64,000 nucleotides of DNA from Novosphingobium sp. (GCF_039595395.1 NZ_JBCNLP010000001.1:2356001-2420000); one strand, 5' to 3'. Shown: positions 44,028 to 53,191, counted from the first letter of the stretch. A program made the numbers and translations. The notes: generated by a model not told the origin, from the letters alone.

Positions 44028-44657
44028 CTAGAAGCGGACGATGACAGGCTTTTGGTGAATGAATTGTCCGCTCTCCAGATCGCTGACGATGCTCTCGGCC
44101 ACGTCGGCGCGGGCCACGATGCCGTTGCGCCATGTTTCTGGGCGGACCAGCACCTTTGCCCGCCCACTGATATCCCAATGGGTGAGTACTCCGGGCCGCC
44201 ACAGCGTCCACGCCAGATCGCTGTCACAGATCAGGCGCTCCTGAAGGCTCTTGTCATCATAGGCCCGGCCAAACAGCAATCGAAACGGCAAACGTTGCAA
44301 AGGGGAGATAGCGGCCTGGCTGTCGCCGGCCCCAAAGCCCGTCACGGCGGAAAGACGTTGAGGGCCAAGCCTTTGCATGGCATCGATAAGAATGGCGCTG
44401 GCTTGGGAAAACAGGGTGACGGGCCTGAACAAATCGCCCAGCCCCACACCCAGCGCCTGCACAACGGCGTCGATACCCTCGAGCGCCCTTTCGACATCGG
44501 CGGGTGAGAGAGCATTGCCTGTCATGCCTGAGAACATGGGATGGTCAATTGTGCTGGTGCTCCGCGAGAAAGCGCGCACTTTGTGGCCTCGGTCCAGTGC
44601 CGCTTTTGCCGTTGCCATGCCGATCCCGCGAGAGGCGCCCATGACCAAAATATGCAT
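44028..44657 (-). CDS. NAD(P)-binding (atypical SDR) protein
   Basis: This 209-residue protein has the cofactor motif ILVMGASRGIGMATAKAAL and the NAD(P)H-binding block IDAVVQALGVGLGD, with the C-terminal RADVAESIVSDLE. It belongs to the atypical SDRs that resemble YwnB/flavin reductases. It lacks a clear YxxxK. A GTG at 44660 is an alternative start one codon upstream. It lies downstream of the photolyase gene on the same strand. Confidence 0.82.
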   Translation of the reverse strand: MHILVMGASRGIGMATAKAALDRGHKVRAFSRSTSTIDHPMFSGMTGNALSPADVERALEGIDAVVQALGVGLGDLFRPVTLFSQASAILIDAMQRLGPQRLSAVTGFGAGDSQAAISPLQRLPFRLLFGRAYDDKSLQERLICDSDLAWTLWRPGVLTHWDISGRAKVLVRPETWRNGIVARADVAESIVSDLESGQFIHQKPVIVRF

Positions 44658-44742
44658 CACTTATTCCTCTTCGCCATAGCCTAATGGCGCATCTGCGCCA
44701 TTCTTGGCGGGGGGCAAAGATGATCTTGGGGACAGGGATGAT

Positions 44743-46242
44743 CTAGAGCCCGGCCAGAAAAGCATCGGCCTGCGCCAGCACATCCTGCTGATGATCAGGT
44801 GGAAATGTTTCCCATACGCGCACCATATGCGCCATGCGGGGATTACCGCGCAGCCTTGGCGCATGGGTGGCAACAAAACGCCAATACAGGACATTGAACG
44901 GGCAGGCCCCCGGCCCAACCCGCGCCTTGACGTTGTAGGCACAGGCCCCGCAATAATCGCTCATCCGGTTGATGTAGGCGCCGCTTGCGGCATAGGGTTT
45001 GCTGGCCAGCAGTCCGCCGTCGGCAAACTGGCTCATCCCGATCGTGTTGGGCAACTCAACCCATTCGTAGGCATCGGCATAAACCGCCAGATACCATTCA
45101 TGCAGCGCATGGGGATTGACACCGGCCAGCAGGGCGAAATTGCCCGTCACCATCAGCCGCTGGATGTGGTGGGCATAGGCTTCCTTGTGGGTCTGGGTGA
45201 TGCAGGCCCGCAGACAGGCCATGGATGTCTCGCCGGTCCAGTAGAACCAGGGCAGGGGGCGCTCGGCCGCCAATGCGTTCCTGCGCGCATACTCTGGCCC
45301 CTGCCACCAATAGATGCAGCGCACAAATTCGCGCCAGCCGATCACCTGCCGGATGAAGCCTTCCGCGCTGTTGATCGGCACGCGGCCAGAGCGCCATTCC
45401 GCCTCGACGGCGTGGCACATGTCCAGCGGGTCGAGCAGGCCCAGATTGAGATAGACCGAGACCACCGCATGACACAGGAAACCGTGCCCGCCGAGCATGG
45501 CGTCCTGATAGCGGCCAAAATCGCGCAGGCCATGGCGCAAGAAATGGGTGAAGGCGGCCTGGGCGCCGGATCGGGTGGTGGCAAACCAGAACGGCTCGAT
45601 ACCGCCGAAATGATCGGGAAAGCGCCGTTTCACCAGATTGAGCACCTCGCGGGTGGCGGTATCGGGGGCGGTCCGCAAAGGCTCGGGCAGTCCCAAAGGC
45701 CCCGGTGGCGGCGAACGGTTGTCAGCATCGAAATTCCATTTGCCCTCGGCAGGTCGGTCGCCGTCCATCAAGAGGCCGGTCTTGCGCCGCATCAGCCGAT
45801 AGAAATGCTCCATGCGCAAGGTCTTGCGGGCCTCGGCCCAGCGGACAAAGCCCTGGCGATCGGCAAGATAGCGCGTATCGGGCAACAACTCGGCCCAGGC
45901 GCTCATGTCCTCCATCAACCGCCATTCGCCCGGCTCGGTGGCCAGGATGTTGGTGGCCCCATGTCGAGCCAAGGCTCTGTGCGCCTCGCCATACAGGCTG
46001 CCGGTATTGTCCGGATCATCGAGCCTGACATAATCGACCATCCAGCCAAGATTGCTCAATTCCTCGGCAAAATGGCGCATGGCCGCCAGAACCAAGACGA
46101 TCTTCTTTTTGTGATGGCGGACATAGGTTGTTTCGGCGGTAACCTCGGCCATCAGGACGACATCGCGGGCAGGATCGGCCGCACGCAACGAAGAGATGGA
46201 AGGCGACAACTGGTCGCCCAGGATGAGGATGAGACGTTTCAT
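44743..46242 (-). CDS. phrB: FeS-type photolyase/cryptochrome (PhrB/CryB family)
   Basis: This 499-residue protein starts LILILGDQLSPSI, the standard opening of the iron-sulfur bacterial cryptochrome/photolyase (FeS-BCP) group. The FAD region includes SAEGFIRQVIGWREFVRCIY and WVELPNTIGMSQFADGG. The 4Fe-4S ligands are visible as YCGACAYNV and GPGACPFN near residues 435-455, with an earlier Cys in MACLRACITQ. Such proteins repair (6-4) photoproducts or sense blue light and use a lumazine antenna. The LOV-HTH regulator gene lies 59 bases upstream on the same strand. Confidence 0.95.
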   Translation of the reverse strand: MKRLILILGDQLSPSISSLRAADPARDVVLMAEVTAETTYVRHHKKKIVLVLAAMRHFAEELSNLGWMVDYVRLDDPDNTGSLYGEAHRALARHGATNILATEPGEWRLMEDMSAWAELLPDTRYLADRQGFVRWAEARKTLRMEHFYRLMRRKTGLLMDGDRPAEGKWNFDADNRSPPPGPLGLPEPLRTAPDTATREVLNLVKRRFPDHFGGIEPFWFATTRSGAQAAFTHFLRHGLRDFGRYQDAMLGGHGFLCHAVVSVYLNLGLLDPLDMCHAVEAEWRSGRVPINSAEGFIRQVIGWREFVRCIYWWQGPEYARRNALAAERPLPWFYWTGETSMACLRACITQTHKEAYAHHIQRLMVTGNFALLAGVNPHALHEWYLAVYADAYEWVELPNTIGMSQFADGGLLASKPYAASGAYINRMSDYCGACAYNVKARVGPGACPFNVLYWRFVATHAPRLRGNPRMAHMVRVWETFPPDHQQDVLAQADAFLAGL

Positions 46243-46301
46243 GACAAGCTGCTATCCGCACGCGACGCGGCTGCAAGCCTGACTTTTGGGGCAGGATGGC
46301 C

Positions 46302-46883
46302 TTAAAATCCTGCCTCGATCGCCAGCCGTACCGCATCGGCAGCGGTGCGAACGCCCAGGGCCTGGAACATGGCGGCGCGGTGCATTTTGATCGTGCGCTC
46401 CGACAGGCCCAGTTCGTAGGCGATCTGCTTGTTCAGGCGTCCGCGCGCCATAGCCAGAAGTACGGCACGCTGACGTGGCGTCAGGCGTTCGACCTTTTCG
46501 CGCGCAACGCTGGCCTGCGTGCCGCCGGCATCCTCATTGATCTCCATCTGGGAGCCGAGGAAATATTCGAGCTTTCCTTCGCCATCGAACAAGGGGGCCA
46601 CCATCACTGCATTGCGAAAGGGAGCTCCGTTTTTCTTGTAGTTCAGGATCTCGACCATCACCGGGCGGTGTTCACGGATGCCTTCGCGCAACGCTTCGAT
46701 CAACTCCGGCTCGGAATCCGGCCCGGTCAGGAAGCGGCAGTTGCGACCAATGACCTCGTCATGGGTGTAGCCAGTCAGGGTCTCGAAAGCGCTGTTGCAT
46801 GCGATAATCGGATTGTCGGGCAAACGTGGATCGCTGATGACTGCTGCCACCAGACTTCCTTTGATCATATCGGAAACAGCCAT
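46302..46883 (-). CDS. LOV-HTH blue-light transcription regulator (EL222-like)
   Basis: This 193-residue protein has an N-terminal LOV domain (about 12-118) with the photoactive Cys in GRNCRFLTG and the FMN-binding NYKKNGAPFRNAVMVAPLFD. The C-terminal LuxR helix-turn-helix is LTPRQRAVLLAMARGRLNKQ and LGLSERTIKMHRAAMFQALG. The layout matches EL222 of Erythrobacter, where blue light forms a Cys-flavin adduct and frees the HTH to dimerise on DNA. It is the first gene of a unit with the photolyase and diverges from folE. Confidence 0.93.
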   Translation of the reverse strand: MAVSDMIKGSLVAAVISDPRLPDNPIIACNSAFETLTGYTHDEVIGRNCRFLTGPDSEPELIEALREGIREHRPVMVEILNYKKNGAPFRNAVMVAPLFDGEGKLEYFLGSQMEINEDAGGTQASVAREKVERLTPRQRAVLLAMARGRLNKQIAYELGLSERTIKMHRAAMFQALGVRTAADAVRLAIEAGF

Positions 46884-46971
46884 AGGCCCCTGTAGATTCC
46901 TTCCGGCAAGGCTACGATCAGCTTCACCCTCGTTACCTATACCCCTTTAGTCATGTTGTGAGCAATGGCCC

Positions 46972-46985
46972 CCTGTCTAGACAGG
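46972..46985. promoter_or_regulatory. 14-bp perfect palindrome between the LOV-HTH gene and folE
   Basis: CCTGTCT-AGACAGG is perfectly symmetric. It lies in the 154-base divergent region, 88 bases from the LOV-HTH start and 52 bases from the folE start. LuxR-type HTH dimers bind sites with twofold symmetry, so this is a candidate operator, perhaps for the neighbouring LOV-HTH protein. That link is inference. Confidence 0.5.
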
Positions 46986-47037
46986 CAGCAGTCACATCAT
47001 GCCATGCCGCGTTTCACGCGCTGTCGGGAGCCATCTG

Positions 47038-47682
47038 ATGAATTATATGACCGCTGTCGATTGTTGCGACACACTGGAGCAGGACGACCATGACATGGCC
47101 GAGCCTGCCAACGCACGCCCGGATGTTCCCCAAAACGTGCAGGACGCGATTGCGACCTTGATCCGGTGGGCGGGTGATGACCCGACGCGTGAGGGTTTGG
47201 TCGATACGCCTTCGCGTGTGGCGCGGGCATGGCGCGAATATTGCCAGGGTTACGGTGAAGATCCGGCGGTCCATCTGGCGCGTCAATTCGAGGAGGTGGG
47301 CGGGTACAATGAAATCGTCCTGCTCAAAGGCATTCCCTTTCAGTCTCACTGCGAGCACCACATGGCCCCGATCAACGGCACCGCCAGCATCGCCTATCTG
47401 CCGCGTAATAAGGTGGTAGGCATTTCCAAGCTGGCACGTGTGCTGCATGGCTTTGCCCGCCGCCTTCAGATCCAGGAACGCCTCACCGCGCAAGTGGCTC
47501 AATGCATCTGGGACGAGCTTCAACCGCTTGGCGTGGCGGTGGTAATCGAGGCCCAGCATGGCTGCATGACCGGGCGCGGCGTGCGCACACCCGGCGTTGG
47601 CATGGTGACCAGCCGGATGATGGGGACCTTCCTGGAGGATCCGCGCGCGCGCAAGGAAGTCCTGGCGCTCATGGGTTATTGA
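47038..47682 (+). CDS. folE: GTP cyclohydrolase I
   Basis: This 214-residue enzyme has the FolE core: ATLIRWAGDDPTREGLVDTP, the zinc and catalytic block FQSHCEHHMAPINGTASIAY, and the second zinc Cys in QHGCMTGRGV. It converts GTP to dihydroneopterin triphosphate, the entry to pterins and folates. Beside a photolyase gene it may feed a pterin antenna cofactor. The ATG at 47038 has GGGAG seven bases upstream; a later ATG at 47095 is also possible. The LOV-HTH gene is divergent. Confidence 0.95.
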   Translation: MNYMTAVDCCDTLEQDDHDMAEPANARPDVPQNVQDAIATLIRWAGDDPTREGLVDTPSRVARAWREYCQGYGEDPAVHLARQFEEVGGYNEIVLLKGIPFQSHCEHHMAPINGTASIAYLPRNKVVGISKLARVLHGFARRLQIQERLTAQVAQCIWDELQPLGVAVVIEAQHGCMTGRGVRTPGVGMVTSRMMGTFLEDPRARKEVLALMGY

Positions 47683-47693
47683 GGGGGGCCGCG

Positions 47694-48632
47694 GTGAAAA
47701 TCGTCATCATCGGCGCCGGCTTGGCGGGGCTGGCCTGTGCGCAAGCGCTCAAGCAAAATGGGCACACGCCCACTTTGTTCGACAAGGGCCGGGGGCTTGG
47801 CGGCCGAATGTCCACGCGGCGCGCCCAGTTGTCGTCTGGCACCGTGACATTTGACCATGGCGCCCCCTTCATAGCAGCTCAAGACGCTGGCTTTAACGCC
47901 GAGCTTGAGCGCTGGCGCGAGGAGGGGCTCGTTGCACCCTGGCCTATGGAGTATGGCAAAGCCTGGGTCGGCACACCAACCATGAATGCCCCTATTACGC
48001 ATTTGGCGAAAGATCACGACATACGCCTTTCCAGCCACGTGATGGGGCTTTTGCGCGACGGTACCCGGTGGTTGGTGCTGTTGAATGACGGCAGCCTGCA
48101 TGGGCCGTATGACGCCGCGATCATTGCAGTCCCGGCCGAGCAGGCCGCCGCCTTTCTGGGAATGCATGACCTTGTCATGGCTTCACACACTGTTGCTGCA
48201 AGGTCAAAGCCTCGCTGGACGGCGATGATTGCCTATGCAGACAAAATGCCCATCTCTCAGGATGTGATCTGCGACTGTGAGCCGGTGGCTTTTGCCGCGC
48301 GCAACAGCGCTAAGCCCGGGCGTTCAGATAGAGAGGCATGGGTGGTCCACGCCAATCCCGAATGGTCGATGACCCATCTCGAGTCGGAGCCCGAGCCGGT
48401 GGCCAATGCGCTGCGCGAATGGCTGGGCCAGCAGGCGGGCGATGCGGCTCTGCCCGATTGCATTCACCTCACAGCGCACCGCTGGCGCTATGCCTTGCCG
48501 CAGCATTCCCGATTGGGGGCCCTGTGGAACGCGGGTCTGCGCCTGGGAGCTTGTGGCGACTGGCTCTTGGGCCCCACGGTTGAAGATGCTTGGCTCTCTG
48601 GCCGGCAATTGGCCCAGAAAATAGGAACCTGA
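47694..48632 (+). CDS. Renalase-like NAD(P)/FAD-dependent oxidoreductase
   Basis: This 312-residue flavoprotein starts KIVIIGAGLAGLACAQALK and continues with FDKGRGLGGRMSTRR, the opening of the bacterial renalase-like group. The C-terminal FAD contact is LRLGACGDWLLGPTVEDAW. Members of this group oxidise off-form NAD(P)H isomers and often sit with photolyase genes. The GTG at 47694 follows GAGGGGGGCC. It lies 11 bases after folE, so the two form an operon. Confidence 0.9.
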   Translation: MKIVIIGAGLAGLACAQALKQNGHTPTLFDKGRGLGGRMSTRRAQLSSGTVTFDHGAPFIAAQDAGFNAELERWREEGLVAPWPMEYGKAWVGTPTMNAPITHLAKDHDIRLSSHVMGLLRDGTRWLVLLNDGSLHGPYDAAIIAVPAEQAAAFLGMHDLVMASHTVAARSKPRWTAMIAYADKMPISQDVICDCEPVAFAARNSAKPGRSDREAWVVHANPEWSMTHLESEPEPVANALREWLGQQAGDAALPDCIHLTAHRWRYALPQHSRLGALWNAGLRLGACGDWLLGPTVEDAWLSGRQLAQKIGT

Positions 48633-48934
48633 AGATCCGCCTTACGCGCTTGCCCGTATACATGAAATCCTTCGACCAAGTATAAGGCACTGCTGCAAGC
48701 CGAGCTTCGATTGCGTGTGGCTTGTCTCAGTCGCTTCGTATCCGCGTATTGCCCGGCGCCACAGCTTGCCGCGTATCACCAGATATCGGCCATCGGGCGT
48801 TACTGAGTCTGGTGGTTTGCATTTTGCCAGATCTAGCTTTTTGTCACGGCGGTTGCCGGAGTGCGTCGGGGCCTAATGCCGTCCCTTTGATCCGCGGACC
48901 CGAGTTGTGAGCGATCCTTGATGACGCCGCCGCA
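48633..48934. other. Intergenic stretch, nothing recognised
   Basis: About 300 bases between the renalase-like gene and the ankyrin pseudogene. No gene, repeat or terminator was identified. Confidence 0.45.
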
Positions 48935-49488
48935 GGACACGTTTCGCCCCGGCGTGGCCATGCCAGGCCGAATCGCCGGCCTCAAGCTTCGTCCGCAGCG
49001 TTTCATTGCCTTGGGCGGTGGCGACCGACAGCGCGCTGTTTCCGGCTGCGTCCTGTTGGTGGGGATCCGCGCCGCAAGCCGAAAAAATTTACCCACGATC
49101 TCGCCATGGCTGAGCAAGGCCGCCATCATCAGAGCGGTCTGCCCGGCCTCGTTCTACGCATGGGGATTGGCGCCGGCGGCCAGCAAACGCCGCGTGACAC
49201 TGGCGTGTCCCTTCAACGTCACACCCATCAGCGCCGTCTTGCAACTTCCCGTTTCGCCCTGATCGATTGCAGTGGCAGGATCCATCAGCAGCGCCGCTGT
49301 CCTGCCATGGTCCTGAAAGGTAGCCATGATCAACGCCCTTGGCTTTTGGCATCGGTGGCACCGATTTCGGCGCTGGCCTTCATTAGCGCGGGGATGACAT
49401 CCTTCCGCCAGCGCCGCGCGGGATCGAACAGCAAGTCCTGGATCCGCTCGGAAAAGGGAAGGGGAATGTCATTCTCGGTCATTGTCAT
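48935..49488 (-). pseudogene. Ankyrin-repeat protein, broken by stops and frameshifts
   Basis: Reading the minus strand from an ATG at 49488 gives ENDIPLPFSERIQDLLFDPA, then IPALMKASAEIGATDAKSQG and a stop. A second frame continues ATFQDHGRTAALLMD, KTALMGVTLKGHASVTRRLL, AAGANPHA, a TAG stop, and NEAGQTALMMAALLSHGEIV. These are three or four ankyrin repeats. The frame changes again before the C-terminus near 48935. It probably once encoded a protein of about 180 residues like the ankyrin proteins found in catalase operons. Confidence 0.8.
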
Positions 49489-49774
49489 CATTTCCTGGCG
49501 ACGAGGACGCAGGCAACCAAGGCCCCGAAGCTGAAGCCAAGAGACACGTCGATGTTGCGATGTGTTATCGTTAATGAATTGGCGCCGCCCCTGATGCTGG
49601 CGTGTTGAGACTGTATGCCGACAGGAGCGCCCTCAGAGCCTTCCGGGCAATAAAGACCAGTATGTGTTGATTGCCACTGAGATGTGACCCGGGGAGCTGA
49701 TAAGTTTCCACTGAGAATTGACCCATGTTTCCCTCCCCTCCGGCTGTCAGTCGGAGGGTCTCGGAGTGATCGAC

Positions 49775-51295
49775 ATGGACTTACTCAGTGTGATCCGCCG
49801 ATGGCATTTTCGGCAGGATATCCCCATTCGGGAGATCAAGCGACGGACCGGCCTGTCGCGCAACACCATCCGCAAATATCTGCGTTCCGATACGGTGGAG
49901 CCCAGTTTCAAGGTGCCGGTGCGCCCCAGCAAGCTCGATCCCTTCGCCGAGAAGCTGACGGCGTGGCTGCGGGTGGAATCCAAGAAATCCCGCAAGCAGA
50001 AGCGGACCGCCAAGCAGTTGTATGTCGACCTTGTGAAGCTGGGGTACGAAGGCTCGTATAACCGGGTGGCTGCCTTTGCCCGGCGATGGCGGAGCGATCT
50101 TCAGTATGAACAGCAAACCAGCGGGCGCGGGACATTCGTGCCGTTGGTTTTCCAACCCGGCGAGGCCTTCCAGTTCGACTGGAGCGAGGATTATGCCGTG
50201 CTGGACGGCAAGGTGACCAAGCTGCAGGTTGCCCATACCAAGCTGGCCCACAGCCGCGCCTTTATCGTGCGGGCCTACTTGCTCCAAACCCATGAGATGC
50301 TGTTTGACGCGCTGACGCAGGCCTTTCGGGTGCTGGGCGGCGTGCCCCAGCGCGGGATCTTCGACAATATGAGGACCGCCGTCGACAAGATCGGGACGGG
50401 CAAGGCGCGACAGGTCAACGCCAGGTTCGCCGCCATGGCCAGCCATTACCTGTTCGAGACTGATTTCTGCAATCCAGCGTCAGGCTGGGAGAAGGGGCAG
50501 GTCGAGAAGAACGTGCAGGATGCCCGGCGGCGGTTGTGGCAGCCGATGCCCAGCTTTGGGGATTTGGCGGCGCTGAACGCCTGGCTGGAAGAACGATGTA
50601 TCGCGCAATGGGGCGAGATCCAGCACGGCCTTATGCCCGGCACCGTGGCTGATGTGCATGCTGAGGAAGCCTCCTGTCTGATGCCGCTGGGCAGGCCCTT
50701 CGATGGCTTTGTCGAACAGACCAAGCGCGTGTCGCCCACTTGCCTGATCGCCTTCGAGCGCAACCGTTACAGCGTGCCCGCTTCCTTTGCGAACCGGCCA
50801 GTCAGCCTGCGGGTCTATCCCGATCGCCTGGTCATCGCCGCCGAGGGCCAGATCGTGTGCGAGCACGTCCGGCTCATCGACCGTTCCCACCACAAACCCG
50901 GTCGCACGATCTATGACTGGCGGCATTATCTGGCGGTGGTCCAGCGCAAACCCGGTGCCCTGCGCAATGGTGCGCCCTTCCTGGACATGCCTGAAGCCTT
51001 CCGGCACTTGCAGAGCCACCTCCTCAAGCGCTCCGGCGGAGACAGGGAAATGGTGGAGATCCTGTCCCTGGTGCTGCACCACGACGAGCAGGCGGTCCTG
51101 AGTGCGGTCGAGCTGGCCTTGGAAGCTGGTGTCGCCACCAAGACCCACATTCTCAACGTGTTGCACCGACTGATTGACGGCAAGGCACCTCCGGCATCGC
51201 CCATTGATGCGCCTCAGGCCTTGCGCCTGACGCAGGAGCCCAAGGCCAATGTCGATCGCTATGATATGCTCAGGGAGATCCGCCATGCGTCATGA
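49775..51295 (+). CDS. istA: IS21 transposase IstA
   Basis: This 506-residue transposase has an N-terminal HTH (IREIKRRTGLSRNTIRKYLR), a DDE core with Asp in FQFDWSEDYAVL, Asp in GIFDNMRTAVD and Glu in GWEKGQVEKNVQ, and a C-terminal beta-barrel region. The ATG at 49775 has CGGAG eight bases upstream; a GTG at 49766 is possible. Its stop overlaps istB. It looks functional. Confidence 0.95.
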   Translation: MDLLSVIRRWHFRQDIPIREIKRRTGLSRNTIRKYLRSDTVEPSFKVPVRPSKLDPFAEKLTAWLRVESKKSRKQKRTAKQLYVDLVKLGYEGSYNRVAAFARRWRSDLQYEQQTSGRGTFVPLVFQPGEAFQFDWSEDYAVLDGKVTKLQVAHTKLAHSRAFIVRAYLLQTHEMLFDALTQAFRVLGGVPQRGIFDNMRTAVDKIGTGKARQVNARFAAMASHYLFETDFCNPASGWEKGQVEKNVQDARRRLWQPMPSFGDLAALNAWLEERCIAQWGEIQHGLMPGTVADVHAEEASCLMPLGRPFDGFVEQTKRVSPTCLIAFERNRYSVPASFANRPVSLRVYPDRLVIAAEGQIVCEHVRLIDRSHHKPGRTIYDWRHYLAVVQRKPGALRNGAPFLDMPEAFRHLQSHLLKRSGGDREMVEILSLVLHHDEQAVLSAVELALEAGVATKTHILNVLHRLIDGKAPPASPIDAPQALRLTQEPKANVDRYDMLREIRHAS

Positions 51296-52064
51296 CCCCG
51301 CCAGCGCCGCAGTCGTCGTCATGCTGCGCGGCCTCAAGATGTTCGGCATGGCTCAGGCCGCAGGCGAACTGATCGAGCAGGGCGCGCCTGCCTTCGATAC
51401 TGCCGTGCCGATGCTGGCCCAATTGCTCAAGGCAGAGATGGCTGAGCGGGAGGTCAGGTCCATCTCCTATCAGATCAAGGCCGCCCGCTTCCCGGCTTAC
51501 AAGGATCTGGCCGGCTACGACTTTGCTGCCAGCGAGATCAACGAGGCACTCGTGCGCCAGCTTCACCAGGGCGACTTCATGGAAAACGCCGACAATGTCG
51601 TGCTGATCGGCGGCCCGGGCACGGGTAAAAGCCATATCGCCACGGCGCTGGGCGTTCAGGCTGTCGAGCATCACCGCAAGAAGGTGCGCTTCTACTCCAC
51701 GGTCGATCTGGTCAACGCGCTGGAGCAGGAGAAGACAGCCAACCGGACCGGCCAACTGGCGGAACGCCTGCTGCGCCTCGATCTGCTTATCCTCGACGAG
51801 TTGGGCTATCTGCCCTTCAGCCCATCAGGAGGGGCCATGCTCTTCCATCTGCTGAGCAAGTTATACGAGCGCACCAGTGTCGTGATCACCACCAACCTGA
51901 GCTTCAGCGAATGGTCCGGCGTGTTCGGCGACGCCAAGATGACCACCGCGCTGCTCGACCGGCTCACTCATCACTGCCACATCCTGGAAACTGGAAACGA
52001 CAGCTTCCGCTTCCGCGCCAGCACCGCTGCGCCCAAAGCCAAAAAGGAGAAGCCGGCATCTTGA
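51285..52064 (+). CDS. istB: IS21 helper ATPase IstB
   Basis: This 259-residue AAA+ ATPase has Walker A VLIGGPGTGKSHIATAL and Walker B LLILDELGYLPFSPSG, then the sensor-type block SVVITTNLSFSEW. IstB helps IstA select targets. The ATG at 51285 lies 11 bases inside istA. Confidence 0.95.
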   Translation: MRHDPASAAVVVMLRGLKMFGMAQAAGELIEQGAPAFDTAVPMLAQLLKAEMAEREVRSISYQIKAARFPAYKDLAGYDFAASEINEALVRQLHQGDFMENADNVVLIGGPGTGKSHIATALGVQAVEHHRKKVRFYSTVDLVNALEQEKTANRTGQLAERLLRLDLLILDELGYLPFSPSGGAMLFHLLSKLYERTSVVITTNLSFSEWSGVFGDAKMTTALLDRLTHHCHILETGNDSFRFRASTAAPKAKKEKPAS

Positions 52065-52153
52065 ACCTGCCCGCCAGAGGCAGCACATAACCCACACCCA
52101 CCCGGGTCAATTCTCAATGGAAACCCCGGGTCACATCTCAGTGGCAATCAACA

Positions 52154-52766
52154 GCGGGCGCAGCAAAGCGGAGAGGACGCGCGCAGCATTGCTTTCCTGA
52201 AACGGTTCACGGTTTTCAATGTCGCGCAATGCGAGGGTCTGCGTGAAGGGCTGTTCGGCGATCCCGAGCCTTTGCCCGAGCGGGAGATCGTTCCGGTCGC
52301 CGAAGAGGTCATCGCCGCATCGGGCATCCCCTTCCGCATCGGTGGGGCCAAGGCTTATTACGTCCCCTCGCAGGATTATGTGCAGGTGCCGCCCCAACCG
52401 GCCTTTTTCGAGCAGGTGAATTACTACCGAACGGCGCTTCACGAATTGACCCACGGCAGTGGCCACCCTTCGCGGCTGGATCGTAAAATCCTGAATCCTT
52501 TCGGTTCCAAGGACTATGCCCGCGAGGAACTCGTCGCGGAAATGGGCGCTGCCTTCCTTTGCGCCGCGCTCGGCATCGAGCCCACTGTCCGCCATGCCGA
52601 TTACCTCGGCTCATGGCTCGAGGTGCTGCGCGAGGACAATCGGGCGATCTTCCGCGCCGCCAGTCAGGCCAGCAAGGCCGCCGATTGGCTGCTGTCGCGC
52701 CATGCGGAATTCAGGGCGGCGCGCGATGGCGAGACGACCACCGGCGAGGGGAGGGCGGCGGCATGA
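52154..52766 (+). pseudogene. ardC: ArdC-type antirestriction protein, N-terminus removed by IS21
   Basis: The frame is open from the IS21 edge: RAQQSGEDARSIAFLKRFTV, then GLREGLFGDPEPLPERE and the zincin site YRTALHELTHGSGHPSRLDR. The C-terminal half of ArdC is complete, including EELVAEMGAAFLCAALGI, but about 120 N-terminal residues with the ssDNA-binding domain are missing. An internal ATG at 52272 could give a 164-residue product. ArdC protects incoming conjugative DNA from restriction. Its stop overlaps DUF2958. Confidence 0.88.
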
Positions 52767-53149
52767 TCCTCCTTCCTGAAAACATCCGCGTTGCGCTGCT
52801 GGTCAACCATGCCCGCCATATTGCCGCGCAGCGCGATGGCCAGCCCGATCCTGATCCCAGCCCGTTGCTCAAACTCTTCAACCCCTGCGGCAGCGCGACA
52901 TGGCTGGCGACCGAGCTGGACGAGGATGGCGATACTTTGTTCGGGATGGCCGATCTGGGCTTTGGGTGCCCCGAATTGGGTTCGTTCAGCCTGTCGGAGA
53001 TTGCGGCGGTACGTCTGCCCTTCAACCTGCGGATCGAGCGCGATCTGCATTTCTTCACACGGCATCCGATGTCGGTCTGGGCGCAGACCGCCCTCGATCT
53101 GGGCTCCATCAGTCAGGCTGCAATGGCTCTGCTGCTGATCAATCCATGA
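52763..53149 (+). CDS. DUF2958 plasmid/ICE protein
   Basis: This 128-residue protein has the DUF2958 pattern PLLKLFNPCGSATWLATELD, DTLFGMADLGFGCPELG and LGSFSLSEIAAVRLPFNLRI. The function is unknown; genes of this family accompany ardC, parB and DUF736 on plasmids and integrative elements. The ATG at 52763 overlaps the ardC stop. Confidence 0.9.
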   Translation: MILLPENIRVALLVNHARHIAAQRDGQPDPDPSPLLKLFNPCGSATWLATELDEDGDTLFGMADLGFGCPELGSFSLSEIAAVRLPFNLRIERDLHFFTRHPMSVWAQTALDLGSISQAAMALLLINP

Positions 53150-53191
53150 TCTGAATGTCGCTGATCTGGACGTCGCTGATCTGAATGTCGC
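53147..53191. repeat. Three tandem 15-base repeats at the end of DUF2958
   Basis: TGATCTGAATGTCGC, TGATCTGGACGTCGC and TGATCTGAATGTCGC follow head to tail; copies one and three are identical and copy two differs at two positions. The first repeat starts with the TGA stop of DUF2958. They could be iteron-like sites in front of parB or a chance duplication. Confidence 0.65.

Larger units (their letters stand above)
49665..52153 (+). mobile_element. IS21-family element with intact istA and istB
   Basis: The 2489-base element is bounded by TGTTGATTGCCACTGAGATG and its inverse, extending with small differences for about 25 bases. The repeated sub-terminal GAGAATTGACCC copies are typical of IS21 multiple binding sites. 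No direct target duplication is visible (left flank CAGTATG, right flank GCGGGCG). The right side enters ardC in mid-frame while no ardC lies on the left. This suggests recombination or deletion after insertion. Confidence 0.92.

Noticed and set aside
46895..47040. Exact EL222-type consensus site
   Set aside because: A partial match (GGCCC-CC-TGTCT) overlaps the palindrome, but it deviates in several positions, so only the palindrome is reported.
53147..53191. Possible CRISPR-like or iteron array
   Set aside because: Only three head-to-tail copies without spacers; too few for an origin array and not CRISPR.
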